52,450 bases of DNA from assembly GCA_026707285.1 (NCBI GenBank), contig JAPOXD010000043.1, positions 1 to 52,450 on the forward strand. The letters are read 5' to 3'. Position numbers and translations under genes: made by a program. The stretch's first letter is position 1. Every line of letters starts with the position of its first letter. This document shows, in pieces, positions 1 through 7,358 of the stretch. The notes under the pieces were generated by a model. The model searched no databases. It was not told where the DNA came from and saw only the letters and a list, made by a program, of their open reading frames with translations. Origin of the DNA: Chloroflexota bacterium (GTDB taxonomy: Bacteria; Chloroflexota; UBA11872).

Positions 1-68
1 GCCCTGTGGGACCCCACCGTGGGCTAATCCCTTGACGGTCAAACACCGTTGCTACCCGACTCCTCGGT

Positions 69-94
69 GTAGGGGCGCCCCTCGTGGGCGCCCG
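69..94. repeat. GGGCGCCC dispersed repeat, copy 1
   Basis: The element reads GTAGGGGCGCCCCTCGTGGG then CGCCC. It contains two self-complementary GGGCGCCC octamers (73-80 and 86-93) five bases apart, which could pair as a hairpin. A second, slightly diverged copy lies at 233-258. Similar intergenic elements are, to my knowledge, frequent in Chloroflexota genomes, but I cannot search to confirm this. Confidence 0.55.
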
Positions 95-173
95 TGTTCG
101 GTGGCCCGCGCTGCGTGCAGCGTGGGACTCGCCGCTGATTCAGCGCAGCGCCTTCTTCGGGCACCGTCCGGCT

Positions 174-194
174 CCCTCTCCCCGCGGGAGAGGG
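174..194. repeat. CCCTCTCCC hairpin element
   Basis: CCCTCTCCC (174-182) and GGGAGAGGG (186-194) form a perfect 9-bp stem with a CGC loop, followed by TCGGGGTGAGGGG. On the minus strand one frame reads LTPTLSRGERE, a peptide often found in spurious annotations across unrelated genomes, which marks this as a dispersed noncoding element rather than a gene fragment. Confidence 0.5.
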
Positions 195-232
195 TCGGGG
201 TGAGGGGTCCGGCGCCGCGGCCCGAGGTCCGC

Positions 233-258
233 GTAGGGGCGTCCCTTGTGGGCGCCCG
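233..258. repeat. GGGCGCCC dispersed repeat, copy 2
   Basis: This is a diverged direct copy of the element at 69-94: GTAGGGGCGTCCCTTGTGGG then CGCCCG. The first octamer is changed to GGGCGTCC, so the potential hairpin keeps its pairing only through a G·U. It ends just before the stop codon of the FIST gene and may lie in its 3' untranslated region. Confidence 0.5.
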
Positions 259-262
259 GGCC

Positions 263-1414
263 TTATCCCGCCTTCGGTCGAAAGATCGCCAGGCTGGCGG
301 TGAACCCGTGCACGAAGTTGGCCCCGCCGATCGGCCCCAGCTCCCCACCGCAGAAGAATCCGCTCACCGGCACCTCGTTGCCCAGCGCCTGCCGCACCAG
401 CGAGATATCCCCATCGGGCCGGCCATACATCCGCGCGCCGCGTCCGTTGCAGGTGAACAGCAGCGCGCCGGCGGCCTCGGGCTCGAACGCCTGCGGCGTC
501 AGCAGCAGCTCCAGGTCCTCCTGGGCCGTCGCGGCGTCGCGCACGTGAAACTGCACCGTGTCCTGCTCGCTCACGATGCCCGTCACGGCCAGCGCGCCGG
601 ACCCGGCGTCGGCGCCCATCAAACCGCGGATGAGAAATCCGCCCCGGCCCCAATCGTCGGCGTCGGTCGAGATCGCGTGGCCCAGCATCACGCCCGCGCG
701 CATCAGCTCCTGGTCCTTCTCGGCGGCCTCCGCGAACACCTTTCGCAGCGTGTCGATCGGCGACTGGCCGTCGAGCTCGGTGATGATGTTGCCCTTCGCG
801 CCGGTGACCGTGCGCGGCGAGCCGACGGGCCGGCATCCCTGCGAGACCACGATGCTCACGTCCACCGCGCCCCGCAGCGCCACGCCAACCGCGCCCCGGT
901 CCGAAATGCGGTCGTTCTGGGCCATGCGATTGCCGCCGGCCGCGCGCGCCCAGCTGGCGATGCCGCCGATCAGCGGCACGCCGGGCGCAAGCTCGTTCAT
1001 GCGCTCCACGACCTGTTCCGTGTGCACGGAGAAGGGGTCCACCAGCGCCACCACCGCCGCGGCGCCTTGCAACTGCGCCGCGGCCGCCTCGCGGTCTTCG
1101 AGCAGCGCCGCCAGGTCGGGCAGCGGATCGATCTGGACGCCCGGCAACGAGCCCAGCAGCAGCGCCGTCGCCGGCTCGTCCTCGATCTCGCGTCCGGCGG
1201 CCACCACGCTCTCGGCGGTGCAGGCCAGGAAGTGCCGCGCCGGCAGCGCCTCGCGAACCGCCTCGATGACGGGGCCGATCTCGGTGTTGTCCGGCGGCCG
1301 CACAAACGCCACGGCCAGGTCCAGCGCCCCGTCCGCGCTCAGCACCTGGTCCCGCAGGTCCGCCGCAATGGCCTCGGGCGCATGCTCCAACGACGCCGCC
1401 GACCAGAACTTCAT
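263..1414 (-). CDS. FIST-domain (FIST_N/FIST_C) sensory protein
   Basis: A 383-residue protein beginning MKFWSAASLEHAPEA. It matches the FIST architecture: an N-terminal half with LGSLPG and a region around GGIASWARAAGGN, then a C-terminal half with LLLTPQAFEPEAAGALLFTCNGRGARMYG-like sequence and the terminal SGFFCGGELGPIGG and NFVHGFTASLAIFRP motifs. The GALLFTCNGRG and FFCGGELGPI stretches are family hallmarks. FIST proteins are thought to sense small ligands and often sit next to signalling domains; this one has no output domain, signal peptide or membrane segment, so it is probably a cytoplasmic stand-alone ligand-binding protein. It is transcribed divergently from the next gene. The ligand is unknown. 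Confidence 0.85.
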   Translation of the reverse strand: MKFWSAASLEHAPEAIAADLRDQVLSADGALDLAVAFVRPPDNTEIGPVIEAVREALPARHFLACTAESVVAAGREIEDEPATALLLGSLPGVQIDPLPDLAALLEDREAAAAQLQGAAAVVALVDPFSVHTEQVVERMNELAPGVPLIGGIASWARAAGGNRMAQNDRISDRGAVGVALRGAVDVSIVVSQGCRPVGSPRTVTGAKGNIITELDGQSPIDTLRKVFAEAAEKDQELMRAGVMLGHAISTDADDWGRGGFLIRGLMGADAGSGALAVTGIVSEQDTVQFHVRDAATAQEDLELLLTPQAFEPEAAGALLFTCNGRGARMYGRPDGDISLVRQALGNEVPVSGFFCGGELGPIGGANFVHGFTASLAIFRPKAG

Positions 1415-1592
1415 CGGATCCAGGTCCGTATCTTGGTGCCCCGCATACCCGAATCTACACCGTTAGGGCGAATCGGCTTGGGCGGGCCGGGAGCAAGCGC
1501 AAACCGGGCCCCGAAGCTTCACGTCCGGAATGGTTTGTTGGTATCGTCTAGACACCGTTTGGGGCTGCCGGGGCGACCGGAGGGGCAAGCAG

Positions 1593-2033
1593 ATGGCGAA
1601 GATGATTCCGATGATTGGATCAAGCGAAGCCGGACCGCTGGGGGCGATGCACCTACCGCGACTGTGGCTGAAGGTTTCGCTGTCGGCCGCCGGCCAGCTC
1701 AACGACGAATACGACGCCTGCGGCGCCGGGTTCGACCAGATGGTGCTGGACGGTCTGGGCGTTGACCGCGACGCGGCGGTGGACTTCATCACGAGCAGCC
1801 GGCCGACCTACCCGCAGTTCGAGCAGTGGGTCGTGGACCAGAACGGCGGCAGCATCGACCAGTCGGTGATCGACGCCTCGAACGCGGCGATTGCGGGCTA
1901 TGAGCACGGCGACGACATCGTGGCGGCGATTTCGGCGGGGGCCGGGACCAACGCGGACCACGCCATCAAGGACGCCGTGACGCTGAACGCGCTCGAGGAC
2001 TGGAGCGACTTCCACGCGTCCCTGAGCGGATAA
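1593..2033 (+). CDS. Conserved small protein, DUF5069-like
   Basis: A 146-residue protein starting MAKMIPMIGSSEAGPLG. The ATG is chosen over an upstream GTG/TTG extension because GGAGGGG lies at 1579-1585 with normal spacing and the conserved-looking sequence starts here. Visible features are the motif LPRLWLKVSLSAAGQL, then GAGFDQMVLDGLGVD and PTYPQFEQWV; this pattern (LPR...K, G.D..FLD.LG.D) resembles the DUF5069 family. It is acidic and soluble, with no signal peptide. Function is unknown. A hairpin follows its stop, so it is probably monocistronic. Confidence 0.6.
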   Translation: MAKMIPMIGSSEAGPLGAMHLPRLWLKVSLSAAGQLNDEYDACGAGFDQMVLDGLGVDRDAAVDFITSSRPTYPQFEQWVVDQNGGSIDQSVIDASNAAIAGYEHGDDIVAAISAGAGTNADHAIKDAVTLNALEDWSDFHASLSG

Positions 2034-2055
2034 GCGTTCAACCAGCGACCGAAGA

Positions 2056-2094
2056 CGGGGTGCGGGCAGTCCTTCGCGGCTTGTCCGTACCCCG
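2056..2094 (+). terminator. Hairpin after the small conserved gene
   Basis: CGGGGTGCGGGCAG (2056-2069) pairs with TTGTCCGTACCCCG (2081-2094) over 14 positions, with a few G·U pairs and an 11-base loop. It lies between the stop at 2033 and the next ATG at 2117. There is no T-tract after it, so it is a terminator-like structure rather than a classical intrinsic terminator. Confidence 0.45.
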
Positions 2095-2116
2095 CATCAC
2101 TTAAAGGGGTCTAGCG

Positions 2117-3007
2117 ATGGCGGACACGGCGCAGCGGATTGGGTTTGTGGGCGTGGGGCGCATGGGCGCCAACATGGCACGCCATCTGAACGACGAGGGC
2201 TATACGGTTTCCGCCGTCTACGACGCGCAGCGGGGACTGGCCGAGTCGCTGGCCGGCGAGCTTGGGTGCGAGGCCCCGGACACGCTTGCCGGCGTGACGG
2301 CGGCCTCCGACATCATCATCACCGTGGTCACCGACGACTCGTCGATGCGGGACATCTTCGGCGAGAGCGGCGACAGCCTGCTCACCGGCGCCGAGGGCCG
2401 GGTGTTCGTCAACTGCGCCACCATCACGCCGCAGGTCCACGTGGACGTCGAGGCCCTGGCCGAGGGCGCCGGCGCCAGCAGCCTGGAAGCCTGCATGGCC
2501 AGCAGCATCACGCAGGCGCGAGACGGCACCCTCTACCTGATGTGCGGCGGGCAGGAAGCCGTCTACCAGCAGGTCGAGCCACTGCTGGAAACCCTGAGCA
2601 TCTCGCGGCGCTACATCGGGCCCGCGGGCACGGCGGCGCAGGTGAAGGCGCTGGTCAACATGGTGATGAACATCAACACCGCCGGACTGGCCGAGGGGCT
2701 AGGCCTCGGGTCGGCGCTGGGTCTGGACCTGGACGTGCTCCAGGAGGTGTTCTCGCAGACCGGGGCCAACTCGCGGGTGCTCGAAACCGACGGCGAGGAC
2801 ATGGTCATTCGCGACCACGAGACCTATTTCTCGTCGGCGCACGCGGCCAAGGACTCGGGCATCGCCCTGTCGCTGGCCGACGACGCCGGTCTCGACCTGC
2901 CGCTGGCGAAGGCCACGAAGGCCCAGTACGACAAGATGATCGCCGTGGGCAAGGGCGAGCTGGACAAATCGGGCGTCGCGGAGCTGACGTTCCCCGGACG
3001 CAACTGA
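2117..3007 (+). CDS. NAD(P)-dependent beta-hydroxyacid dehydrogenase
   Basis: A 296-residue member of the 3-hydroxyisobutyrate dehydrogenase/tartronate semialdehyde reductase family. The N-terminus has the dinucleotide motif GFVGVGRMGANMARHL (residues about 9-24). The middle carries DGTLYLMCGG, and GPAGTAAQVKALVNM holds the family's catalytic lysine followed by the conserved all-helical domain (TAGLAEGLGLG). An AAAGGGG ribosome-binding site (2102-2108) precedes the ATG. The substrate loop usually written DAPVSGG is EACMASS here, so the substrate is probably not 3-hydroxyisobutyrate itself. It is followed 38 bases later by a cupin gene, perhaps co-transcribed. Enzyme class is confident; substrate is not. 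Confidence 0.88.
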   Translation: MADTAQRIGFVGVGRMGANMARHLNDEGYTVSAVYDAQRGLAESLAGELGCEAPDTLAGVTAASDIIITVVTDDSSMRDIFGESGDSLLTGAEGRVFVNCATITPQVHVDVEALAEGAGASSLEACMASSITQARDGTLYLMCGGQEAVYQQVEPLLETLSISRRYIGPAGTAAQVKALVNMVMNINTAGLAEGLGLGSALGLDLDVLQEVFSQTGANSRVLETDGEDMVIRDHETYFSSAHAAKDSGIALSLADDAGLDLPLAKATKAQYDKMIAVGKGELDKSGVAELTFPGRN

Positions 3008-3045
3008 GCACGCGGGCGCGCCGCCGTTCGTAGGAGGACTGCCTC

Positions 3046-3438
3046 GTGCCCATCGTGCGCATTGCCGACCAGCCGGAGGCCGCGTGGCGGCCCGGGCAGT
3101 CAGTGCGTCAGATCATGGGAGTCGCGGAAGGTTCCACCTCGCTCTCCATGCAGCAATTCAGGGTGGCGCCCGGCGCCGAGACGCCGCTGCACTTTCACGA
3201 CGTGGACGAGGCGCTGCTGCCGCTGAGCGGCTGCATCCAGGTTTACCTGGACGATGCATGGCACGCGGTGGGGCCAGGGGAGGTTTGCGTGTTCCCGGCG
3301 GGCGCGCCGCACGGCTTTACGGGCGCCGGCGACTCACCGGCGGAGATATTGACCGTGTTTCCCGTGCCCGACGCCCTCACGGACGTGCACACCACCTATC
3401 TCGAAGGCGAGCCGCCGATTCCCTGGTCGGAATCCTAG
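3046..3438 (+). CDS. Small cupin-domain protein
   Basis: A 130-residue single-domain cupin. The start is GTG with a strong AGGAGG at 3032-3037. Cupin motif 1 is visible as TPLHFHDVDEALLPLSG (two metal-ligand His and a Glu) and motif 2 as VFPAGAPHGF (third His). No fused domain is present. Such small cupins can be sugar or amino-acid isomerases, dioxygenases or binding proteins; the sequence does not decide. It lies directly behind a hydroxyacid dehydrogenase, so a role in the same small-acid metabolism is plausible but unproven. Confidence 0.82.
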   Translation: MPIVRIADQPEAAWRPGQSVRQIMGVAEGSTSLSMQQFRVAPGAETPLHFHDVDEALLPLSGCIQVYLDDAWHAVGPGEVCVFPAGAPHGFTGAGDSPAEILTVFPVPDALTDVHTTYLEGEPPIPWSES

Positions 3439-3470
3439 GGGGACGCGAATTCAGCGCCTGCCCACGGTAA

Positions 3471-3503
3471 CGACGCGGCTCCGAGCAAGCTCGGACGGCG
3501 TCG
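3471..3503 (+). terminator. Hairpin after the cupin gene
   Basis: CGACGC (3471-3476) pairs with GCGTCG (3498-3503), enclosing TCCGAGC and GCTCGGA with a two-base loop, a long GC-rich stem with one small internal loop. It lies 33 bases after the cupin stop and before the transporter operon. A short GTTTG follows but no true T-run. Confidence 0.5.
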
Positions 3504-3611
3504 CAAGTTTGCCTATCCGCCGGACCCGCTCCTACACTTCCATCTCGAATGAATAGCCCCTGCTAGACGTGCGGGCGGACCTGGATGGCTGCGGTCCGAG
3601 GAGGGAATCTC

Positions 3612-4790
3612 GTGAGCATTTTTTCGTGGAAACGAAGCGCCTCGCTGGGGCTGCTGGCCGTAATCGTGGTGGCCGCCCTCGGATGCGGTGAGGCCGGCAG
3701 TGACGAGCCGTTTCGGATTGGCGTCATGGAGTCCGTCACCGGTCCGGGCGAGACGTACGGCACCGTTGCGGTGCAGTCCAAGGAAATGGCCGTAGCCGAG
3801 ATCAACGCCGCCGGCGGCATCAACGGGCGCATGCTCGAGCTGGTCGTCGAAGACTCGAAGTGCAACGCTCAGGACGCCATCACGGCCTACACAAAGCTCA
3901 CCGACGTGGACGGGGTGAAGATCATCCTCGGCACCTCGTGCAGCGGCGCGATGCTCGGCGCCGCGCCCCTGGCCGAGGCGGATGGGGTCGTGATGTTCTC
4001 CGGATTGGCCACTAACCCGGACATCGCGGAGGCCGGCGACTACATCTTCCGCACCTCGTTGAGCGACGCCACCGTGGGCGTCGACACGGGCAACGTGCTC
4101 TGGGCCGACGGGATCCGCCGTCTGGCGACCATTAGCGAGTCGACCGACTACGCCGAGGGAGTCCGCCGAACCACGGCCGAGCACTTCCAGAGCCTGGGCG
4201 GCGAGGTCGTGGCCGAGGAGCGCTACGCCTCCGACACCACGGACTTCCGCACTCAGCTGGAGAAGCTGCTCGGCGCGAACCCGGACGCGGTGCACATCGC
4301 CGCGCAGTCCGAGTTCACCGGCGGAACCGTCATCAAGCAGCTCCGAGAACTGGGCTACGACGGTCCGATCTACGCCGACGTGGTGCCGATTGGGACAACC
4401 GCTCTGGAAATCGCGGGCGAAGCCGCGACGGGCGTGAAGGCCATTACGCCAGACCTCGACCCGGCCAACGCCAAAGCGCAGGAAGTGCTGGCGAACTTCA
4501 AGGACCGCTATGACTACGTCACGCTGCCCTGGTTCCTCGGCTCGGCCTATGACAACGTCTACATCGCCGCCGAGTGCCTCAAGCAGACCGGCGACGACCA
4601 GGATGCCGATGGGTTCCGCGACTGCCTCTACGAGATCACCTGGAGCGGGACGATCGGCGACAACTACAGCTTCGACGAGAAAGGCGAAGTCGTCGGTCTG
4701 TCCAATGCGGTGCTGGAGGTGCTGCCGGTAGCCGAGCGCACCGAGGAGAACGGGGGCTACAAGGTCCTGGGCGCCGCACCGACCGGGTGA
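3612..4790 (+). CDS. livK: Branched-chain amino-acid-type ABC transporter, substrate-binding lipoprotein
   Basis: About 392 residues from GTG at 3612, which follows GAGGAGGG (3598-3605); an ATG 27 bases upstream is possible but has no ribosome-binding site. The N-terminus is a lipoprotein signal peptide: FSWKR, a hydrophobic stretch LGLLAVIVVAALG and Cys25. The mature part has the type 1 periplasmic-binding fold of the LivJ/LivK family: FRIGVMESVTGPGETYG, AINAAGGINGR-like NAAGGINGRMLELVVEDSKC, and IILGTSCSGAMLGAAPLAEA. It captures solute outside the membrane and delivers it to the permeases encoded next. The ligand could be an amino acid, amide or other small molecule; Liv families are broad. 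A strong hairpin separates it from livH. Confidence 0.9.
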   Translation: MSIFSWKRSASLGLLAVIVVAALGCGEAGSDEPFRIGVMESVTGPGETYGTVAVQSKEMAVAEINAAGGINGRMLELVVEDSKCNAQDAITAYTKLTDVDGVKIILGTSCSGAMLGAAPLAEADGVVMFSGLATNPDIAEAGDYIFRTSLSDATVGVDTGNVLWADGIRRLATISESTDYAEGVRRTTAEHFQSLGGEVVAEERYASDTTDFRTQLEKLLGANPDAVHIAAQSEFTGGTVIKQLRELGYDGPIYADVVPIGTTALEIAGEAATGVKAITPDLDPANAKAQEVLANFKDRYDYVTLPWFLGSAYDNVYIAAECLKQTGDDQDADGFRDCLYEITWSGTIGDNYSFDEKGEVVGLSNAVLEVLPVAERTEENGGYKVLGAAPTG

Positions 4791-4818
4791 GCCCGTCCGC
4801 GTCGTCCGTAGATCCGAG

Positions 4819-4847
4819 GGGGCGGCCCAGCTATGGTGGGCCGCCCC
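4819..4847 (+). terminator. Strong hairpin between binding-protein and permease genes
   Basis: GGGGCGGCCCA (4819-4829) and TGGGCCGCCCC (4837-4847) form a perfect 11-bp stem with a 7-base loop. No T-tract follows. It lies in the 140-base gap after the binding-lipoprotein gene, where partial termination or 3'-end stabilisation would give more binding protein than permease, a common arrangement in ABC operons. Confidence 0.6.
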
Positions 4848-4930
4848 ACGGTCGCCTCAGTTGAAGCCGTGGGCCGCCTCTCTTCCGCACCCGGAATGCT
4901 AGCGAGGCAACGCCCAAGTCCTGTTGCCCG

Positions 4931-6316
4931 ATGAGCTTGGCGCAACTCAAGGTGGCCGCGCTTTCCAGCGCGCTGCGCATTCAGGAGCACCACAGCCGAG
5001 CGTTGGCGACCACGCTGACCACTGCGGTCGTCGCCTACGTCATCTGGAAGATCGTCCAGTCGCCCGAACAAGCGTTGCAGTTCGCGTTCAACGGCCTGCC
5101 CGTGGGCGCCGTCTATGCGTTGCTGGCGCTGGGATTCACCCTCGTCTACAGCACGGTCTGGTTCTTCGATCTGTACTACGGCGCGGCCGCGGCGCTCGGG
5201 GCCTACGGCGTCTTCTACCTGCGATCGCAGGATTTCCTGGGCGGTCGCTACGACGTCAACAGTCATTTCGTCAATATCGTCTTTGCAGCCGTGGTTGCCG
5301 GGGTCGTCGCCTGGGCGCTCCATGAGAACTTCCACAGCCGTCTTCGGAGCCGCTTCAGACCGAAGGTGCTACTCGCCCTCGGAGCCCTGCCCACTGGGGC
5401 GGTCGGCGTCTATATGTGGCTGGTCCTTGCCAATCCAAGCAGCCTCAACGCCCTGCTCAGCCCGGTCATCGGCGTGTCTGTCGCGGCGGTGGCGTTCTGG
5501 GCGCTGCAGCGGGCCCACCGGCGCCTGTCGTTCGGCAGAGGCCGGTCGGCCATCGTTGCTCTTGTCCCAGCCGCGGCGGCCCTCGGGGCCTACTGCGGCT
5601 TCCTCGTGGCGGTTACCCCCGAATCCAAGCTCTACTTGGGCTGGGGCGTTTCCTGCCTGCTGGCGGGAGCCGTGAGCCTGGCCCTGTACCGAGGGCTTTA
5701 CGTGTACATGCGCCTCAGGGCCAAGTCGCCATTGATCATGCTGGTCGCCTCGCTCGGGATCCTGCTGGCGATCACCGCCATCATCACCATCATCTTTCGA
5801 GCCGCGCCGCGCCCCCTGCCGGAAGCCTTCGGCAGCGATGTGTGGACCATCGCCGGCGCGAACATCAAGGGTTTTAACGTCTTCGCGATCGGCGTGGCGC
5901 TCGCGGGCTTTGCCGGCCTGCTGGTTCTCCTCAAGCGGACCGCCTTTGGGACCGCGGTGCGAGCCATCGGGGACGACGAGGAAGTGTCGAAGGTGGTGGG
6001 CATCAACACCACGGTCGTCGTTGCCGTCGTGTTTTTCATTGGTGCAATGTTCGCCGCCCTCGCCGGGATTCTCAGCGGCCACGACACCGCCATTCAGCCC
6101 CGCATGGGCCTGCTGCTGCTTCTCAAGGGCTGGATCGCCTCGGTGATCGGCGGCATCGGGAATCTGCACGGCGCCATCATCGGCGGCTTCGCCCTGGGCA
6201 TGATCGAGCAGTTCGGCATTTGGGACCTGGCCGGCGAGTGGAAGGACGTCATCTCGTTCGTGGTCCTCATCGTCTTCCTGTCGTTCTGGCCCCAGGGCCT
6301 CTTGCCGCGGAGATAG
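4931..6316 (+). CDS. livH: Branched-chain amino-acid-type ABC transporter permease LivH with extra membrane insert
   Basis: A 461-residue membrane protein; typical LivH proteins are about 290-310. The N-terminal core has FAFNGLPVGAVYALLALGFTLVYS (about 51-74), a family hallmark. The C-terminal core has AKSPLIMLVASLGILLAI, then the ATPase-coupling loop RAIGDDEEVSKVVGIN and the conserved GGIGNLHGAIIGGF region. Between them, roughly residues 110-240, are about four additional hydrophobic helices not expected in LivH. There is also an N-terminal extension of about 45 residues. No clear ribosome-binding site precedes the ATG. It forms the membrane channel with LivM, whose GTG is five bases after this stop. 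Confidence 0.9.
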   Translation: MSLAQLKVAALSSALRIQEHHSRALATTLTTAVVAYVIWKIVQSPEQALQFAFNGLPVGAVYALLALGFTLVYSTVWFFDLYYGAAAALGAYGVFYLRSQDFLGGRYDVNSHFVNIVFAAVVAGVVAWALHENFHSRLRSRFRPKVLLALGALPTGAVGVYMWLVLANPSSLNALLSPVIGVSVAAVAFWALQRAHRRLSFGRGRSAIVALVPAAAALGAYCGFLVAVTPESKLYLGWGVSCLLAGAVSLALYRGLYVYMRLRAKSPLIMLVASLGILLAITAIITIIFRAAPRPLPEAFGSDVWTIAGANIKGFNVFAIGVALAGFAGLLVLLKRTAFGTAVRAIGDDEEVSKVVGINTTVVVAVVFFIGAMFAALAGILSGHDTAIQPRMGLLLLLKGWIASVIGGIGNLHGAIIGGFALGMIEQFGIWDLAGEWKDVISFVVLIVFLSFWPQGLLPRR

Positions 6317-6320
6317 CGCC

Positions 6321-7358
6321 GTGGCACTGAACACCCAGGCTGTCGGAAACCTGCTGCGGCGGCGCCCGCGCTTCGCCAGGGGAAACATCGAGCTCTGGGC
6401 AAACCTGGTCATCCTGTCCTGGGCGGCGGCGTTCATGCTGTGGCAGGGCGTCGGCTTCGCCATCACCGTGAGCACGGTCTTCGCCATCTGGGCGATCCTC
6501 GCGGTCAGCCTGAACCTGGTGGTGGGATATACCGGCCTGCTGTCCGTGGGGCATGTCGGGTTCTTCGGAATCGGGGCCTACGCGATGGCGATCCTCAGCT
6601 CCGACGCCTCGTACGAGCAGCTCCGCACGGAGGCCATTCCGACCTTCGGCTGGCCCTTCTTCGCCGCGCTGCCGATCAGCGTGGTCCTGGCCGGGTTGGT
6701 GGCGATCGTCGTGGGCGTGGCCTTCAACCGCTTCAGAGACGACATCTACGTCCTGGTCTCGTTCGGATTCGCCGTCATCGCCTTCAACCTCTTCCTGAAT
6801 TGGCGCCCGCTCACCAGGGGCGCGTTCGGCATCCATGAGATCGCCCGGCCCGAGATCGGCGGGTGGACGCTCAACGGCGCGTTCGAATTCCTCGTGCTGG
6901 CGCTCGTGTTCCTCGCGATCGTGGTGCTCATCTCGTGGTTCATCGTGACCTCATCGTTTGGACGGGTGCTCACCGCCATCCGCGAAGACGAGCAGGCCAT
7001 CGAGGTATTCGGCTACCAGACCGCCCACTACAAGCTCGCCATCTGGGTCATCTCGGCCATGATGGCGGGGTTGGCGGGCGCCCTGTTCGGCAGCTGGACC
7101 AGCTTCATCGATCCAAACTCCTTCGTCCTGCTGGAATCGATTCTGTTGGTCTCTATCGTCATCCTGGGCGGGCTGGCCACCATCTGGGGATCGCTGCTTG
7201 GGGCCATGGCCTTCGTGATGCTGGAGGAGGGCATGCGCTTCCTGCCGTTTCTGCCCACCGAGTACGTCGGCCAGGCGCGGCAGGTCGTGCTGGGGGTCCT
7301 GCTGGTGTTGCTCATGTTGTTCCGGCCGCAAGGCCTGGTCGGGAAGTTCCGCCTGTGA
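6321..7358 (+). CDS. livM: Branched-chain amino-acid-type ABC transporter permease LivM
   Basis: A 345-residue inner-membrane permease. It starts at GTG after GGAG (6309-6312), right behind livH. Hallmarks are AILAVSLNLVVGYTGLLSVGHVGFFGIGAYAMA in the second and third helices, the coupling loop LTAIREDEQAIEVFGYQTAHYKLAIW, and the terminal GSLLGAMAFVMLEE and RPQGLVGKF motif seen in LivM. Length is normal for the family. Its stop overlaps the GTG of livG by the GTGA arrangement, so the two are translationally coupled. Confidence 0.93.
   Translation: MALNTQAVGNLLRRRPRFARGNIELWANLVILSWAAAFMLWQGVGFAITVSTVFAIWAILAVSLNLVVGYTGLLSVGHVGFFGIGAYAMAILSSDASYEQLRTEAIPTFGWPFFAALPISVVLAGLVAIVVGVAFNRFRDDIYVLVSFGFAVIAFNLFLNWRPLTRGAFGIHEIARPEIGGWTLNGAFEFLVLALVFLAIVVLISWFIVTSSFGRVLTAIREDEQAIEVFGYQTAHYKLAIWVISAMMAGLAGALFGSWTSFIDPNSFVLLESILLVSIVILGGLATIWGSLLGAMAFVMLEEGMRFLPFLPTEYVGQARQVVLGVLLVLLMLFRPQGLVGKFRL

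Larger units (their letters stand above)
1..262. other. Noncoding region with dispersed repeats
   Basis: No convincing gene lies in this stretch. It follows the stop of the minus-strand FIST gene and contains two copies of a GTAGGGGCG-type element and one CCCTCTCCC/GGGAGAGGG hairpin, described separately. Reading frames crossing it translate to the low-complexity, Arg/Pro/Gly-rich peptides typical of such elements, so I do not call them genes. Confidence 0.7.

Noticed and set aside
52-348. Minus-strand frame containing LTPTLSRGERE
   Set aside because: This peptide is produced by a dispersed hairpin element and recurs in spurious annotations; it has no start context or conserved domain.
1535-1575. 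Possible promoter (TTGTTG and TAGACA) before the small conserved gene
   Set aside because: The -10 match and spacing are poor; the region is plausible for a promoter but the hexamers do not support it.
32-1765. A 577-codon plus-strand open frame opposite the FIST gene
   Set aside because: It is an antisense shadow of a GC-rich gene: Arg/His/Gly-rich, no family motif, and the minus strand encodes a clear FIST protein.
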